Source: Mucilaginibacter gotjawali
Lineage (GTDB): Bacteria > Bacteroidota > Bacteroidia > Sphingobacteriales > Sphingobacteriaceae
Length of the DNA: 64,000 nt
Direction: 5' to 3'
NCBI RefSeq assembly: GCF_002355435.1
Contig: NZ_AP017313.1
Coordinates: forward strand, 3,968,001-4,032,000
In this document: positions 7,385-15,714 of the stretch, in pieces
Layout of the letters: the number at the start of each line of letters is the position of its first letter
Numbering within the stretch: the first letter of the stretch is position 1
Program-made: the position numbers and the translations under genes
Notes under the pieces: model-generated
What the model was told of the DNA's origin: nothing
Databases searched by the model: none
The model's input: the letters and a program-made list of their open reading frames with translations, nothing else

Positions 7385-8350
7385 ATGAATAATAATATTT
7401 TTATTTCACACGCTTCAGAAGACAAAGATGAAGTTGCACGTCCATTGGCTGCTTTACTCCAAGCTGATGGATTTAACGTTTGGTACGACGAGTTCCAATT
7501 AAAAGCCGGAGACAGCCTTATTCAGTCTATCGATAAAGGATTAAATACATGTGATTTTGCAATTACAATTTTGAGTCAATCTTTTTTTTCAAAGAAATGG
7601 ACTCAGAGAGAATTGGTTGGCCTTGCTACAAGAGAATTATATAATGATAGTAAAATCATCTTGCCTATTTGGCATAATCTTACGCTAAAGGATGTTTTAA
7701 GTTATTCGGCGCCTTTAGCTGATAAATTTGCCCTTAATTCGTCTATAGGTTTAGAGGCCTTGGCTAAAGCTATAAAAAGTGCAATAGCCCCGAAGAATAT
7801 CTCTGTAGCATCAAGCGATTTGGATAAACCCATCATTTATATTAATGGTCACAATCGTTATACCATAAAGGACTCCATTGGGCATCTTGCCACAGCAAAG
7901 AAAACGAATTGGTTTTACACAACGCAAGCCGATACCAGAGTGTTGCGTGATGGGGGTATGTCAGGAACTGGTAAAATACACAATGTGCGATCGAACCTTG
8001 GACGAGTCGAATATGTCAAAGAGGGTGGAACAAATGCTGCTTATACCTATCTTGAGGAACCTTTAATACCTTTTAAGATTTACGAACATTCGATTGAATT
8101 TGATACAGTTGATTGTTATACGGAAACACGAGAAGCAGTTGGAACAAATCTGCACAGCAAGTTTGAGAATATCGGAAATCATGTGTTCTTTCCTAATGAT
8201 AGGAGACCCAAGGATGTTTGGGGTTATATTGTTTTTAATGCGATAAAGACTAGCATTGAACCGTTTGTGTCTAAAGATAGACTTTATATAAATTTGATGT
8301 TTAATAATCCTCCAGAAGGGTCGAGATTAATACTAGAATGGGATTGGTAG
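7385..8350 (+). CDS. TIR domain protein with unrecognised C-terminal domain
   Basis: A 321-residue protein. Residues 1-135 are a TIR domain: NIFISHASEDKDEVARPLA, NVWYDEFQL, LNTCDFAITILSQSFFSKKW and the WxxxE motif W72-T-Q-R-E76. Residues 150-321 form a second domain with many aromatic residues and predicted strands (NGHNRYTIKDSIGHL, NWFYTTQADTRVL, DVWGYIVF) that I do not recognise. The architecture suggests a sensor or ligand-binding module controlling TIR activity, either as a single-gene defence effector or as a fifth member of the divergent TIR cluster. It is transcribed away from that cluster and is bounded on both sides by copies of the island repeat. AT content is high compared with core genes. 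Confidence 0.75.
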   Translation: MNNNIFISHASEDKDEVARPLAALLQADGFNVWYDEFQLKAGDSLIQSIDKGLNTCDFAITILSQSFFSKKWTQRELVGLATRELYNDSKIILPIWHNLTLKDVLSYSAPLADKFALNSSIGLEALAKAIKSAIAPKNISVASSDLDKPIIYINGHNRYTIKDSIGHLATAKKTNWFYTTQADTRVLRDGGMSGTGKIHNVRSNLGRVEYVKEGGTNAAYTYLEEPLIPFKIYEHSIEFDTVDCYTETREAVGTNLHSKFENIGNHVFFPNDRRPKDVWGYIVFNAIKTSIEPFVSKDRLYINLMFNNPPEGSRLILEWDW

Positions 8351-8363
8351 AAAAATTAAAACT

Positions 8364-8447
8364 TAAAATCATCCCCTCCTCTCGCGCTAGTATGCAGCGC
8401 AAAGGCCAAAAGCGTGGCGTACTAGTGCGCCGCTGACAGGTAACGAA
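8364..8447. repeat. island repeat, copy 2
   Basis: Begins 14 bases after the TIR gene stop. Outer stem CGCGCTAGTATGC with GCGTACTAGTGCG gives 13 consecutive pairs counting two GU wobbles; an inner stem follows (GCGC/GCGT), then the tail CGCTGACAGGTAACGAAC. It is nearly identical to copy 3 at 9413-9497. Confidence 0.75.
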
Positions 8448-8553
8448 CGGTGCTCTGCCCACAGATGCCCGTAAATTCTATCTGCGGAACATTTATGGCT
8501 TAATTAACATTTCTTCTTTTAAATTATTTTTTTTGTTAAATACAAAATTAAAG

Positions 8554-8760
8554 ATGACAACAATAACCGCTAACATACCCGACAAACTGAAAGATAAAGT
8601 CAGGAAGTTTATTGAAGACCTTGGTGGCGAGGTTGTTTCAGAATCCAAATCGTCGACGAAAAAAGCGGTATTAAAAGAATTGGAAGAAGCTTTCGCTGAA
8701 GCAAAAGAAATAAAAGACGGAAAAAAACAAGGGTTTACTTTAGCGCAAATTCTGGATTAA
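8554..8760 (+). CDS. small antitoxin-like protein
   Basis: A 68-residue protein starting MTTITANIPDKLKDKV, with an extended first strand, a helical centre and a charged C-terminal helix ending GFTLAQILD. The layout is that of small type II antitoxins, but no toxin follows within the next 200 bases. An in-frame start at 8533 would add MLNTKLK; I prefer the ATG at 8554. It sits between island-repeat copies 2 and 3, sharing that interval with the arr gene. It could be an orphan antitoxin or a small regulator; function unproven. Confidence 0.55.
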   Translation: MTTITANIPDKLKDKVRKFIEDLGGEVVSESKSSTKKAVLKELEEAFAEAKEIKDGKKQGFTLAQILD

Positions 8761-8970
8761 GGCTCCCTTTACTCGTTAACGCAAACCACAAGCTTATTTG
8801 TAAGGCCACACGGCCGACTGATGGGGTAATATCCACTATATTTGAAACCACAGGATTAACCGACCTTATAATGAATAACGCCTTGTTCACGCATATATTT
8901 CGCCTGTAAAAATATTGCCGGGAATTCGCAATTGCAATCAAAATACCTGTTATTTTTGATCAAAACGGCT

Positions 8971-9405
8971 ATGGAAAACAACGAAACGAATACACCGGTG
9001 CACCGCCCTTTTTGTCAGACCTATTTTCACGGTACAAGGGCAGACCTGAAGATAGGCGACCTGATCGAGACCGGTAAGCACTCCAACTACGGGCAAAGAA
9101 GCAAGGCAGCATACATTTACCTTACGGCAACGTTAGATGCAGCTGTATGGGGCGCCGAACTGGCTTTGGGCGAAGTGCGGCAGCGCATCTACCTGGTAGA
9201 ACCTATGGGCCCCATTGAGAACGACCCCAACCTGACCGACAAAAAATTCCCGGGTAACCCCACAATGTCTTATCGTTCCAAACACCCGTTCAAAGTGGTG
9301 GGCGAGATCACGGTTTGGCAGGGCCATTCACCGGAACAGGTCAGCGCTATGAAAGGCGGATTGTTAAAATTAAAGGGAGAAGGGGTTGAAGCGATTGAGG
9401 ATTGA
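8971..9405 (+). CDS. arr: NAD(+)--rifampin ADP-ribosyltransferase
   Basis: A 144-residue enzyme of the Arr family, which transfers ADP-ribose from NAD to the 23-hydroxyl of rifamycins and so inactivates them. The family's conserved core is present: YFHGTRADLKIGDLIETG with the conserved histidine at residue 20, SNYGQRSKAAYIYLTATLDA, and NDPNLTDKKFPGNPTMSYRS with the conserved aspartate. Full length is preserved. The ATG at 8971 gives the usual N-terminus; an upstream TTG at 8932 is unlikely. The gene is more GC-rich than its neighbours and is followed 8 bases later by island-repeat copy 3, so it looks like one of the movable units of the island. Confidence 0.88.
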   Translation: MENNETNTPVHRPFCQTYFHGTRADLKIGDLIETGKHSNYGQRSKAAYIYLTATLDAAVWGAELALGEVRQRIYLVEPMGPIENDPNLTDKKFPGNPTMSYRSKHPFKVVGEITVWQGHSPEQVSAMKGGLLKLKGEGVEAIED

Positions 9406-9412
9406 GAAGGAT

Positions 9413-9497
9413 GTAAAATCACTCCCGCTTCTCGCGCTAGTATGCAGCGCAAAGGCCAAAAGCGTGGGGTACTAGTGCGCCGCTGACAGGTAGCGAA
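9413..9497. repeat. island repeat, copy 3
   Basis: Almost identical to copy 2 over about 70 bases (CTCGCGCTAGTATGCAGCGC through GACAGGTAGCGAAC), in the same orientation. Copies 1 and 2 bracket the TIR gene 7385-8350, and copies 2 and 3 bracket the antitoxin-like gene plus arr. Just downstream, CCCCCCTGCTTCCGCAAGC at 9508 matches the REP-like array near 3170. Confidence 0.75.
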
Positions 9498-9610
9498 CTT
9501 GGTAGCTTCCCCCCTGCTTCCGCAAGCATTCATTACCCTTGTAAAGAAACCATTTTGAGCTTATATTTTTTATAGATTATGCGTATATTTAAACATTTAT
9601 TATCAATAAC

Positions 9611-9847
9611 ATGACAACGCTGACACTTAACCTCCCGGATGCGCTTGAAAAAGAGCATGACGAAACCGTTCAGTTAATTGCCGCTAAGCTGTATGAGGCG
9701 GGTAAATTGACCTTGGGGCAGGCTGCTGAAATGTGTAACATGAAAAAATGGGATTTCCCGGCTATACTGGCCAAATTTGATGTGAATTACTTCCAATATA
9801 CCGCAGCAGATATAATTGCAGATGTTGAAAGAATATCAAAACATTAA
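9611..9847 (+). CDS. UPF0175 family antitoxin-like protein
   Basis: A 78-residue protein of the UPF0175 pattern: an N-terminal strand TTLTLNLPDAL, then KLYEAGKLTLGQAAEMCNMK with a helix-turn-helix-like centre, and a C-terminal YTAADIIADVERI. Members commonly precede DUF3368 PIN-like toxins, as here: the downstream gene overlaps this one by 26 bases. It probably neutralises that nuclease and represses the shared promoter. Confidence 0.8.
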   Translation: MTTLTLNLPDALEKEHDETVQLIAAKLYEAGKLTLGQAAEMCNMKKWDFPAILAKFDVNYFQYTAADIIADVERISKH

Positions 9848-10295
9848 TACAATAATTACTGATGCGAGTTGTTTTATTTTGTTCGATAAGATAGGATGCA
9901 TTCATATTCTTGAAGACCTTTATGGTGAAGTAATTACAACCCCTGAAATTGCAGCGGAATACGGAAAACAACTCCCTGGATGGGTACAGGTTCAGCCCGT
10001 AAAAAACAGGAATTTATTTAATACTTATGCTGAAATGGTTGATACTGGTGAAGCCAGCGCCATTGCTTTAGCGTATGAGGTTATTTCACCATCCCTGATA
10101 CTCGACGATCTGAAAGGCCGTAACCTTGCTGAAAAGCTGCGGCTGCCTTATACGGGTAGTATAGGGGTACTAATTTTAGCGCGGCAACGGGGAGTTATAA
10201 CGTTGTTGCAACCTTATTTTGAAAAAATTAAAACAACAGATTTTCGCATTCCCGCAAGCCTGCTCCAAACCCTGTCAAATATTTACGATAATTAA
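9822..10295 (+). CDS. DUF3368 PIN-like toxin
   Basis: A 157-residue protein of DUF3368, a PIN-fold family related to VapC ribonucleases. Probable acidic active-site residues are in IITDASCFILFDKIG near the start, TGEASAIALAY in the middle and LILDDLKGRNLAEKL after it. The ATG at 9822 is chosen over an overlapping TTG at 9816. Overlap with the UPF0175 gene indicates coupled translation of antitoxin then toxin. A hairpin terminator follows at 10344. Confidence 0.82.
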   Translation: MLKEYQNINTIITDASCFILFDKIGCIHILEDLYGEVITTPEIAAEYGKQLPGWVQVQPVKNRNLFNTYAEMVDTGEASAIALAYEVISPSLILDDLKGRNLAEKLRLPYTGSIGVLILARQRGVITLLQPYFEKIKTTDFRIPASLLQTLSNIYDN

Positions 10296-10324
10296 TTATT
10301 TGGATTTTCGCGGGCATCACAAAC

Positions 10325-10412
10325 ACTTCTCCCCTGCTATAACGCAAAAAAGCCTCCCCATTTTACCGGGAAGGCTTGCTTTTTTTAATATTTATAGTGT
10401 GATTTCCGTCCC
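10325..10412. terminator. terminator, duplicate of the rpoC 3' flank
   Basis: AACGCAAAAAAGCCTCC then a hairpin AAGCCT..AGGCTT and seven T. It can end transcription of the toxin gene on the plus strand. The block (CCTGCTATAACGCAAAAAAG, then AATATTTATAGTGTGATT) is a diverged copy of 11204-11280, the terminator and last codons region of rpoC. Confidence 0.7.
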
Positions 10413-10537
10413 CGCAGGGTCCTGTTCCAAATTTAAGCTAACCCATAAAACCCTACACGTCATGGCGAGGAACGAAGCCATCTCTACATATGCCAATCAA
10501 ATATGAAAAATACTATTCGTAGGGTTAAGGCCGCCAA

Positions 10538-10843
10538 CTATTCACGCATAAGGTCATCATACAAATCCAGCCATTTAGGATTCATAGCGTTGATGAGTTT
10601 TATTTTGTTTTTCCGATTTCCCGCCTTGAGCGTTTTTTCTACGCCAATGGCTTCTTCAATTCTGGAATAGAACATGTAATAAACTAACTTATGACAATTA
10701 TACCTTGCTGTATAGCCGCCTGGATACACATTGTTTTTATGTTCCCAAACGCGCCCTGTCAAATCAGAAGATACACCCACGTATAATGCAGTATGCATCT
10801 TGTTGGTCATTATATAAACACATCCACCGTATTGAAAACCCAT
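10538..10843 (-). CDS. GIY-YIG nuclease domain protein
   Basis: A 101-residue single-domain GIY-YIG protein of the YhbQ/URI type. Visible motifs: GCVYIMTN (GIY equivalent), TALYVGVSSDLTGRVWEHKN (YVG plus the catalytic arginine), and a downstream EEAIGVEKTLKAGNRKNKI with the metal-binding glutamate. Such proteins are small structure-selective or nicking nucleases of uncertain cellular role. The gene lies between two copies of the rpoC 3' flank (10325-10412 and 11204-11280) and next to a MITE-like element, so it may have arrived as an inserted unit. Confidence 0.82.
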   Translation of the reverse strand: MGFQYGGCVYIMTNKMHTALYVGVSSDLTGRVWEHKNNVYPGGYTARYNCHKLVYYMFYSRIEEAIGVEKTLKAGNRKNKIKLINAMNPKWLDLYDDLMRE

Positions 10844-10974
10844 TATGCAATATATTAAAAAAAATGTCCAGTTGTCCCCGCTTGTTATCTCGCAGCCGAA
10901 CCTTCACTACGAAATGACTCAGGATAACGCAGGTTCCTGTTCTAGAAACCCTGCGGAGACACAAAAACCCGACG

Positions 10975-11126
10975 CGTCATGGCGAGGAACGATCCGCCAA
11001 AAGGCGGAACACATGCTAATCACCACACCAAAATCTCCGGGTAACCTATCAGCCGCACGCCGTACAATATTGCACGCCGTTCCTTGAATGTCCTGCGTAG
11101 AGATTGCTTCGTTCCTCGCAATGACG
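10975..11126. mobile_element. MITE-like element, copy 1
   Basis: About 152 bp with inverted ends CGTCATGGCGAGGAACGA and, at the right, GCTTCGTTCCTCGCAATGAC. Its interior (CATGCTAATCACCA, then CCAAAATCT and GTAACCTATCAGCCGCAC) matches the reverse complement of 54117-54271. A partial left end also occurs at 10456-10500. No coding capacity, so movement would need a transposase supplied in trans. The rest of the gap 10844-11203 shows nothing else. Confidence 0.7.
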
Positions 11127-11203
11127 GTTTGGTGGATTTTGTAGGCTAACTTAAACCCGCACCCGACCCAACGCAACCCGCGTACCTTCAAAGCACCGTA
11201 AGC

Positions 11204-11262
11204 ACCCCCCTGCCCTACAACGCAAAAAAGCCTCCGCTGTACAGCGAAGGCTTTGGAAATTA
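11204..11262 (-). terminator. rpoBC operon terminator
   Basis: On the minus strand, CCTTCGCTGTACAGCGGAGG forms a compact hairpin followed by CTTTTTTGCG, 20 bases after the rpoC stop codon. Confidence 0.8.
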
Positions 11263-11278
11263 AATATTTATGATGCGA

Positions 11279-14200
11279 TTACGCTTCCAGCTCTTCTGCT
11301 TTCGAAGCCATCAGGCGGTCAAATTCTTCCTGGCTGCCTACACGGATATTTTCATACTCGCGCAAACCGGTTCCGGATGGAATTAAGTGACCAACGATAA
11401 CGTTCTCTTTCAGGCCAAGCATCAAATCTTTCTTACCTGCAATCGCTGCTTCGTTCAGTACTTTGGTAGTTTCCTGGAACGATGCTGCCGAGATAAACGA
11501 TTTGGTACCCAACGATGCCCTGGTGATCCCTTGCAGGATCGGGCTCGACGTTGCAGCGATAGCATCTCTAACTTCAACCAACCTTAAATCTTTACGTTTT
11601 AAGATCGAGTTTTCGTCGCGCAGCCTTCTTACTGAAACGATCTGGCCTGATTTCAACGTAGTTGAATCGCCTGCTTCGGTAACTACCTTTTTGTCGAAGA
11701 TATCGTCGTTCTCTACCATGAAATCCCAGCTGTCAACAGCTTCCCTTTCAAGGAAACGGGTATCGCCGGCATCTTCAATAGCAACCTTCTGCATCATCTG
11801 GTGAACGATCACTTCAAAGTGCTTATCGTTGATCTTCACACCCTGCAAACGGTAAACTTCCTGGATCCCATTTACCAGGTACTCCTGCACTGCTGCAGGG
11901 CCCTTAATGGCAAGGATGTCCGCAGGTGATATAGAACCATCAGACAACGGCATACCAGCCTTCACAAAGTCGTTATCCTGTACCAGGATGTGTTTTGACA
12001 ATGGAACAAGGTATTTTTTAACCTGGCCGTCTTTTGATTCGATAGTGATCTCGCGGTTACCACGTTTCACACCACCCAAAGTTACCACACCGTCAATTTC
12101 GGTTACTACCGCAGGGTTTGATGGGTTACGTGCTTCAAACAACTCCGTTACACGGGGCAAACCACCGGTGATGTCACGGGTTTTACCTGTTGAACGGGGG
12201 ATTTTAGCGATAACCTGTCCTGTTTGTAGTTTTTCGCCTTCATCAACTGCGATGTGTGCGCCAACCGGGATGTTATAACCTTTTATCACATTGCCTTTGT
12301 TATCAGCAACCTGGATAACCGGGTTCTTTGTTTTATCACGGGTATCAATAATTACCTTTTCGCGGTGACCTGTTTGCTCATCTGATTCTTCGCGGAAAGT
12401 AATACCTTCCAATACAGCTTCAAACTTGGCAACACCGGCAAATTCCGAGATGATCACGGCATTGTACGGATCCCATGAACAGATCCGGTCGCCTTTGGCG
12501 ATCTTGCTGCCATCTTTCACGTACAGGTATGAACCGTAAGGAATATTATTGGTTACGATGATTTTATTTGTGCCCTGCTCAACGATGCGGAACTCACCTG
12601 AACGGCCCAATACCACGTCTACCAAACCTTCTTCGGTTTTGTATTCAACAGTACGAACGTTTTCAAATTCGATCACACCTTCAAACCTTGCATTGATCTG
12701 CGATTCAGCCGCGATGTTTGATGCGGTACCACCCACGTGGAATGTACGCAGGGTTAACTGTGTACCCGGCTCACCGATTGACTGTGCAGCAATTACACCA
12801 ACAGCCTCGCCTTTTTGCACGCGTTTACCGCTTGCAAGGTTACGGCCGTAGCACAATGCACATACGCCACGCTTACTTTCGCAGGTTAATACCGAACGGA
12901 TCTCGATACCTTCCAGCGGTGAGTTTTCAATTGCTTTGGCAATGTCTTCCTCTATATCCTGTCCGGCTGATACCAGCAATTCGTTGGTAATAGGATCATA
13001 AACATCATATAATGAGGTACGGCCCAAAATACGTTCGTGCAATGGCTCAACAATATCCTCATTGTCTTTCAACGCAGTGGTATAAATACCTCTTAAAGTA
13101 CCGCAATCTGTTTCGCCAACAATCATGTCCTGCGCAACGTCATGCAAACGACGGGTTAAGTAACCGGCATCCGCAGTTTTTAACGCTGTATCCGCCAAAC
13201 CTTTACGTGCACCGTGGGTGGAGATGAAGTACTCCAATACCGACAAACCTTCTTTAAAGTTCGAAAGGATCGGGTTCTCGATGATCTCACCGCCCGAGCC
13301 TGATTTCTGAGGCTTGGCCATCAAACCACGCATACCTGCCAGCTGACGGATCTGCTCTTTTGAACCACGTGCTCCCGAATCCAGCATCATGTATACTGAA
13401 TTGAAGCCCTGGTTATCAGAAGAAAGGATCTCCATCACATTCGCGGTTAAGCGGTTGTTGATACGGGTCCAGATGTCAATGATCTGGTTGTAACGTTCGT
13501 TATTAGTAATGAAACCCATGTTGTAGTTGCCCATAACTTCTTCAACTTGTTTCGAAGCTGTTTCAATCAGGGTAACTTTTTCAGCAGGGATATTGATGTC
13601 TTTCAGGTTAAATGATAAACCACCCTGGAATGCCATTTTGAAACCTAATTCCTTAATATCATCAAGGAACTGGGCTGCACGTGCCATACCGGTCATTTTC
13701 ACCACCTCGCCAATAATATCACGCAGTGATTTTTTGGTAAGCAGTTCATTGATATAACCTACTTCAACCGGAACATGCTGGTTAAACAATACACGCCCAA
13801 CAGTAGTGTCAATAATTTTAGATACGATACTGCCGTCTTTTTCTTTTACAAAAGCTTTAACCTTAATAAAAGCATGCAGGTCAATTTTCTTTTCGTTATA
13901 GGCGATGATCACTTCTTCCGAAGAGTAGAAAGTTAATCCTTCGCCTTTTACAACGCGTCCTTCATCTGTTTTGCGGCCTTTGGTTATGTAGTACAAACCA
14001 AGCACCATGTCCTGAGACGGTACGGTAATAGGCGTTCCGTTGGCAGGGTTAAGGATGTTGTGCGATGCAAGCATTAATACCTGCGCTTCCAAAATTGCGG
14101 CGTTACCAAGCGGCACGTGAACAGCCATCTGGTCACCGTCAAAGTCGGCGTTGAACGCGGTACAGGTTAACGGGTGCAGCTGTATCGCCTTGCCTTCAAC

Positions 14201-15565
14201 CAGTTTTGGCTGGAAAGCCTGGATACCCAACCTGTGCAGCGTAGGCGCACGGTTTAGCAATACAGGGTGACCTTTTAGTACGTTTTCCAAAATGTCCCAA
14301 ACTAAGGGGTCCTTACGGTCAACAATCTTTTTAGCTGATTTTACTGTTTTAACCACACCACGCTCAATCATTTTGCGGATGATAAATGGTTTAAACAATT
14401 CGGCAGCCATATCTTTTGGTAAACCGCATTCGTGTAGTTTAAGGTTCGGACCTACAACAATTACCGAACGGGCCGAGTAATCCACACGTTTACCCAATAA
14501 GTTCTGGCGGAAACGGCCTTGTTTACCTTTTAATATATCTGATAATGATTTTAATGCACGGTTACCTTCGGTTTTTACCGCGTTAACTTTACGCGAGTTA
14601 TCGAATAACGAATCCACAGCTTCCTGCAGCATCCGTTTTTCGTTACGTAAGATAACTTCCGGCGCTTTAATTTCGATCAAACGTTTTAAACGGTTGTTAC
14701 GGATAATTACACGACGGTATAAGTCGTTCAAATCCGAAGTAGCGAAACGGCCGCCTTCCAATGGAACCAACGGACGCAATTCAGGCGGGATAACCGGAAC
14801 AATCTTAACGATCATCCACTCAGGGTTATTTTCGATCCTGGTTTTTGCATCACGGAAAGCTTCAACTACCTGAAGGCGTTTTAAAGCTTCGTTTTTACGT
14901 TGTTGCGAAGTTTCATTAGCCGCCTGGTGACGCAGATCGTAAGATAACTGGTCAAGGTCAAGGCGTTTTAATAATTCTTCAAGGGCTTCAGCGCCCATTT
15001 TAGCAACAAATTTCTGAGGATCTTTATCATCCAGGTACTGGTTTTCCTTTGGCAGGGTATCCAATACGTCCAGATATTCTTCTTCAGTAAGGAAATCCAT
15101 CGCGTTGATGCCATCAGCTTCCTTAACACCGGCCTGTATTACTACATAACGTTCGTAGTAAATGATCAGGTCGAGCCTTTTGGTTGGCAAACCAAGCAGG
15201 TAACCAATTTTGTTGGGCAATGAACGGAAATACCAGATATGCGCAACCGGAACCACCAGGTTAATGTGGCCCATACGCTCACGGCGTACTTTCTTCTCGG
15301 TTACTTCAACACCGCAACGGTCGCAAACAATACCCTTGTAACGGATCCGTTTATATTTACCGCAATGGCACTCATAATCTTTAACCGGACCAAAAATACG
15401 CTCGCAGAATAAACCATCGCGCTCAGGCTTGTAGGTCCTGTAGTTGATGGTTTCAGGTTTTAAAACTTCACCGCTCGAACGCTCCAGGATGGATTCCGGA
15501 GAAGCCAGACTGATGGTAATGGTGGTGAAATTACTCTTGATTTTATTATCCTTTTTGTAAGACAT
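11279..15565 (-). CDS. rpoC: RNA polymerase subunit beta'
   Basis: A 1428-residue beta' subunit, the usual length in Bacteroidota. The N-terminal zinc ribbon is CHCGKYKR..CDRCGVEV near residue 60, and the catalytic magnesium loop NADFDGDQMAVH lies near residue 470. The clamp, bridge-helix and trigger-loop regions follow, and a second zinc cluster CESKRGVCALCYGR is near residue 890. It forms the active centre of RNA polymerase with RpoB. It is the last gene of the rplKAJL-rpoBC unit, 145 bases after rpoB, with a terminator at 11204-11262. The ATG at 15565 gives a family-typical start. Confidence 0.98.
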   Translation of the reverse strand: MSYKKDNKIKSNFTTITISLASPESILERSSGEVLKPETINYRTYKPERDGLFCERIFGPVKDYECHCGKYKRIRYKGIVCDRCGVEVTEKKVRRERMGHINLVVPVAHIWYFRSLPNKIGYLLGLPTKRLDLIIYYERYVVIQAGVKEADGINAMDFLTEEEYLDVLDTLPKENQYLDDKDPQKFVAKMGAEALEELLKRLDLDQLSYDLRHQAANETSQQRKNEALKRLQVVEAFRDAKTRIENNPEWMIVKIVPVIPPELRPLVPLEGGRFATSDLNDLYRRVIIRNNRLKRLIEIKAPEVILRNEKRMLQEAVDSLFDNSRKVNAVKTEGNRALKSLSDILKGKQGRFRQNLLGKRVDYSARSVIVVGPNLKLHECGLPKDMAAELFKPFIIRKMIERGVVKTVKSAKKIVDRKDPLVWDILENVLKGHPVLLNRAPTLHRLGIQAFQPKLVEGKAIQLHPLTCTAFNADFDGDQMAVHVPLGNAAILEAQVLMLASHNILNPANGTPITVPSQDMVLGLYYITKGRKTDEGRVVKGEGLTFYSSEEVIIAYNEKKIDLHAFIKVKAFVKEKDGSIVSKIIDTTVGRVLFNQHVPVEVGYINELLTKKSLRDIIGEVVKMTGMARAAQFLDDIKELGFKMAFQGGLSFNLKDINIPAEKVTLIETASKQVEEVMGNYNMGFITNNERYNQIIDIWTRINNRLTANVMEILSSDNQGFNSVYMMLDSGARGSKEQIRQLAGMRGLMAKPQKSGSGGEIIENPILSNFKEGLSVLEYFISTHGARKGLADTALKTADAGYLTRRLHDVAQDMIVGETDCGTLRGIYTTALKDNEDIVEPLHERILGRTSLYDVYDPITNELLVSAGQDIEEDIAKAIENSPLEGIEIRSVLTCESKRGVCALCYGRNLASGKRVQKGEAVGVIAAQSIGEPGTQLTLRTFHVGGTASNIAAESQINARFEGVIEFENVRTVEYKTEEGLVDVVLGRSGEFRIVEQGTNKIIVTNNIPYGSYLYVKDGSKIAKGDRICSWDPYNAVIISEFAGVAKFEAVLEGITFREESDEQTGHREKVIIDTRDKTKNPVIQVADNKGNVIKGYNIPVGAHIAVDEGEKLQTGQVIAKIPRSTGKTRDITGGLPRVTELFEARNPSNPAVVTEIDGVVTLGGVKRGNREITIESKDGQVKKYLVPLSKHILVQDNDFVKAGMPLSDGSISPADILAIKGPAAVQEYLVNGIQEVYRLQGVKINDKHFEVIVHQMMQKVAIEDAGDTRFLEREAVDSWDFMVENDDIFDKKVVTEAGDSTTLKSGQIVSVRRLRDENSILKRKDLRLVEVRDAIAATSSPILQGITRASLGTKSFISAASFQETTKVLNEAAIAGKKDLMLGLKENVIVGHLIPSGTGLREYENIRVGSQEEFDRLMASKAEELEA

Positions 15566-15582
15566 AGTCTCCTTGTTTTTTA

Positions 15583-15714
15583 ATTGTTGAATTAGTGATT
15601 TAGTGAATTAGTGATTTGACATTATCATATCACTTGTTTACTATGTTGAATTAGCGAGCGAGTAAACCGGATTTTTCAATCACTAATTCACTCACTCACT
15701 AAATCACTAATTAT
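15583..15714. repeat. word palindrome between rpoB and rpoC
   Basis: The left arm repeats TTAGTGAATTAGTGATT-type words and contains no C; the right arm, ending at 15714, repeats TCACTAATTCACTCACTCAC with no G. The centre is unrelated. The pair fills the whole 145-base gap and could fold into a long hairpin in the operon transcript. Confidence 0.75.

Noticed and set aside
7105..9497. Integron attC sites with a gene-cassette array
   Set aside because: The repeats have the right size and place, but the RYYYAAC/GTTRRRY pair is not present at both ends and no integron integrase is in the window. I keep them as an unclassified or REP-like repeat.
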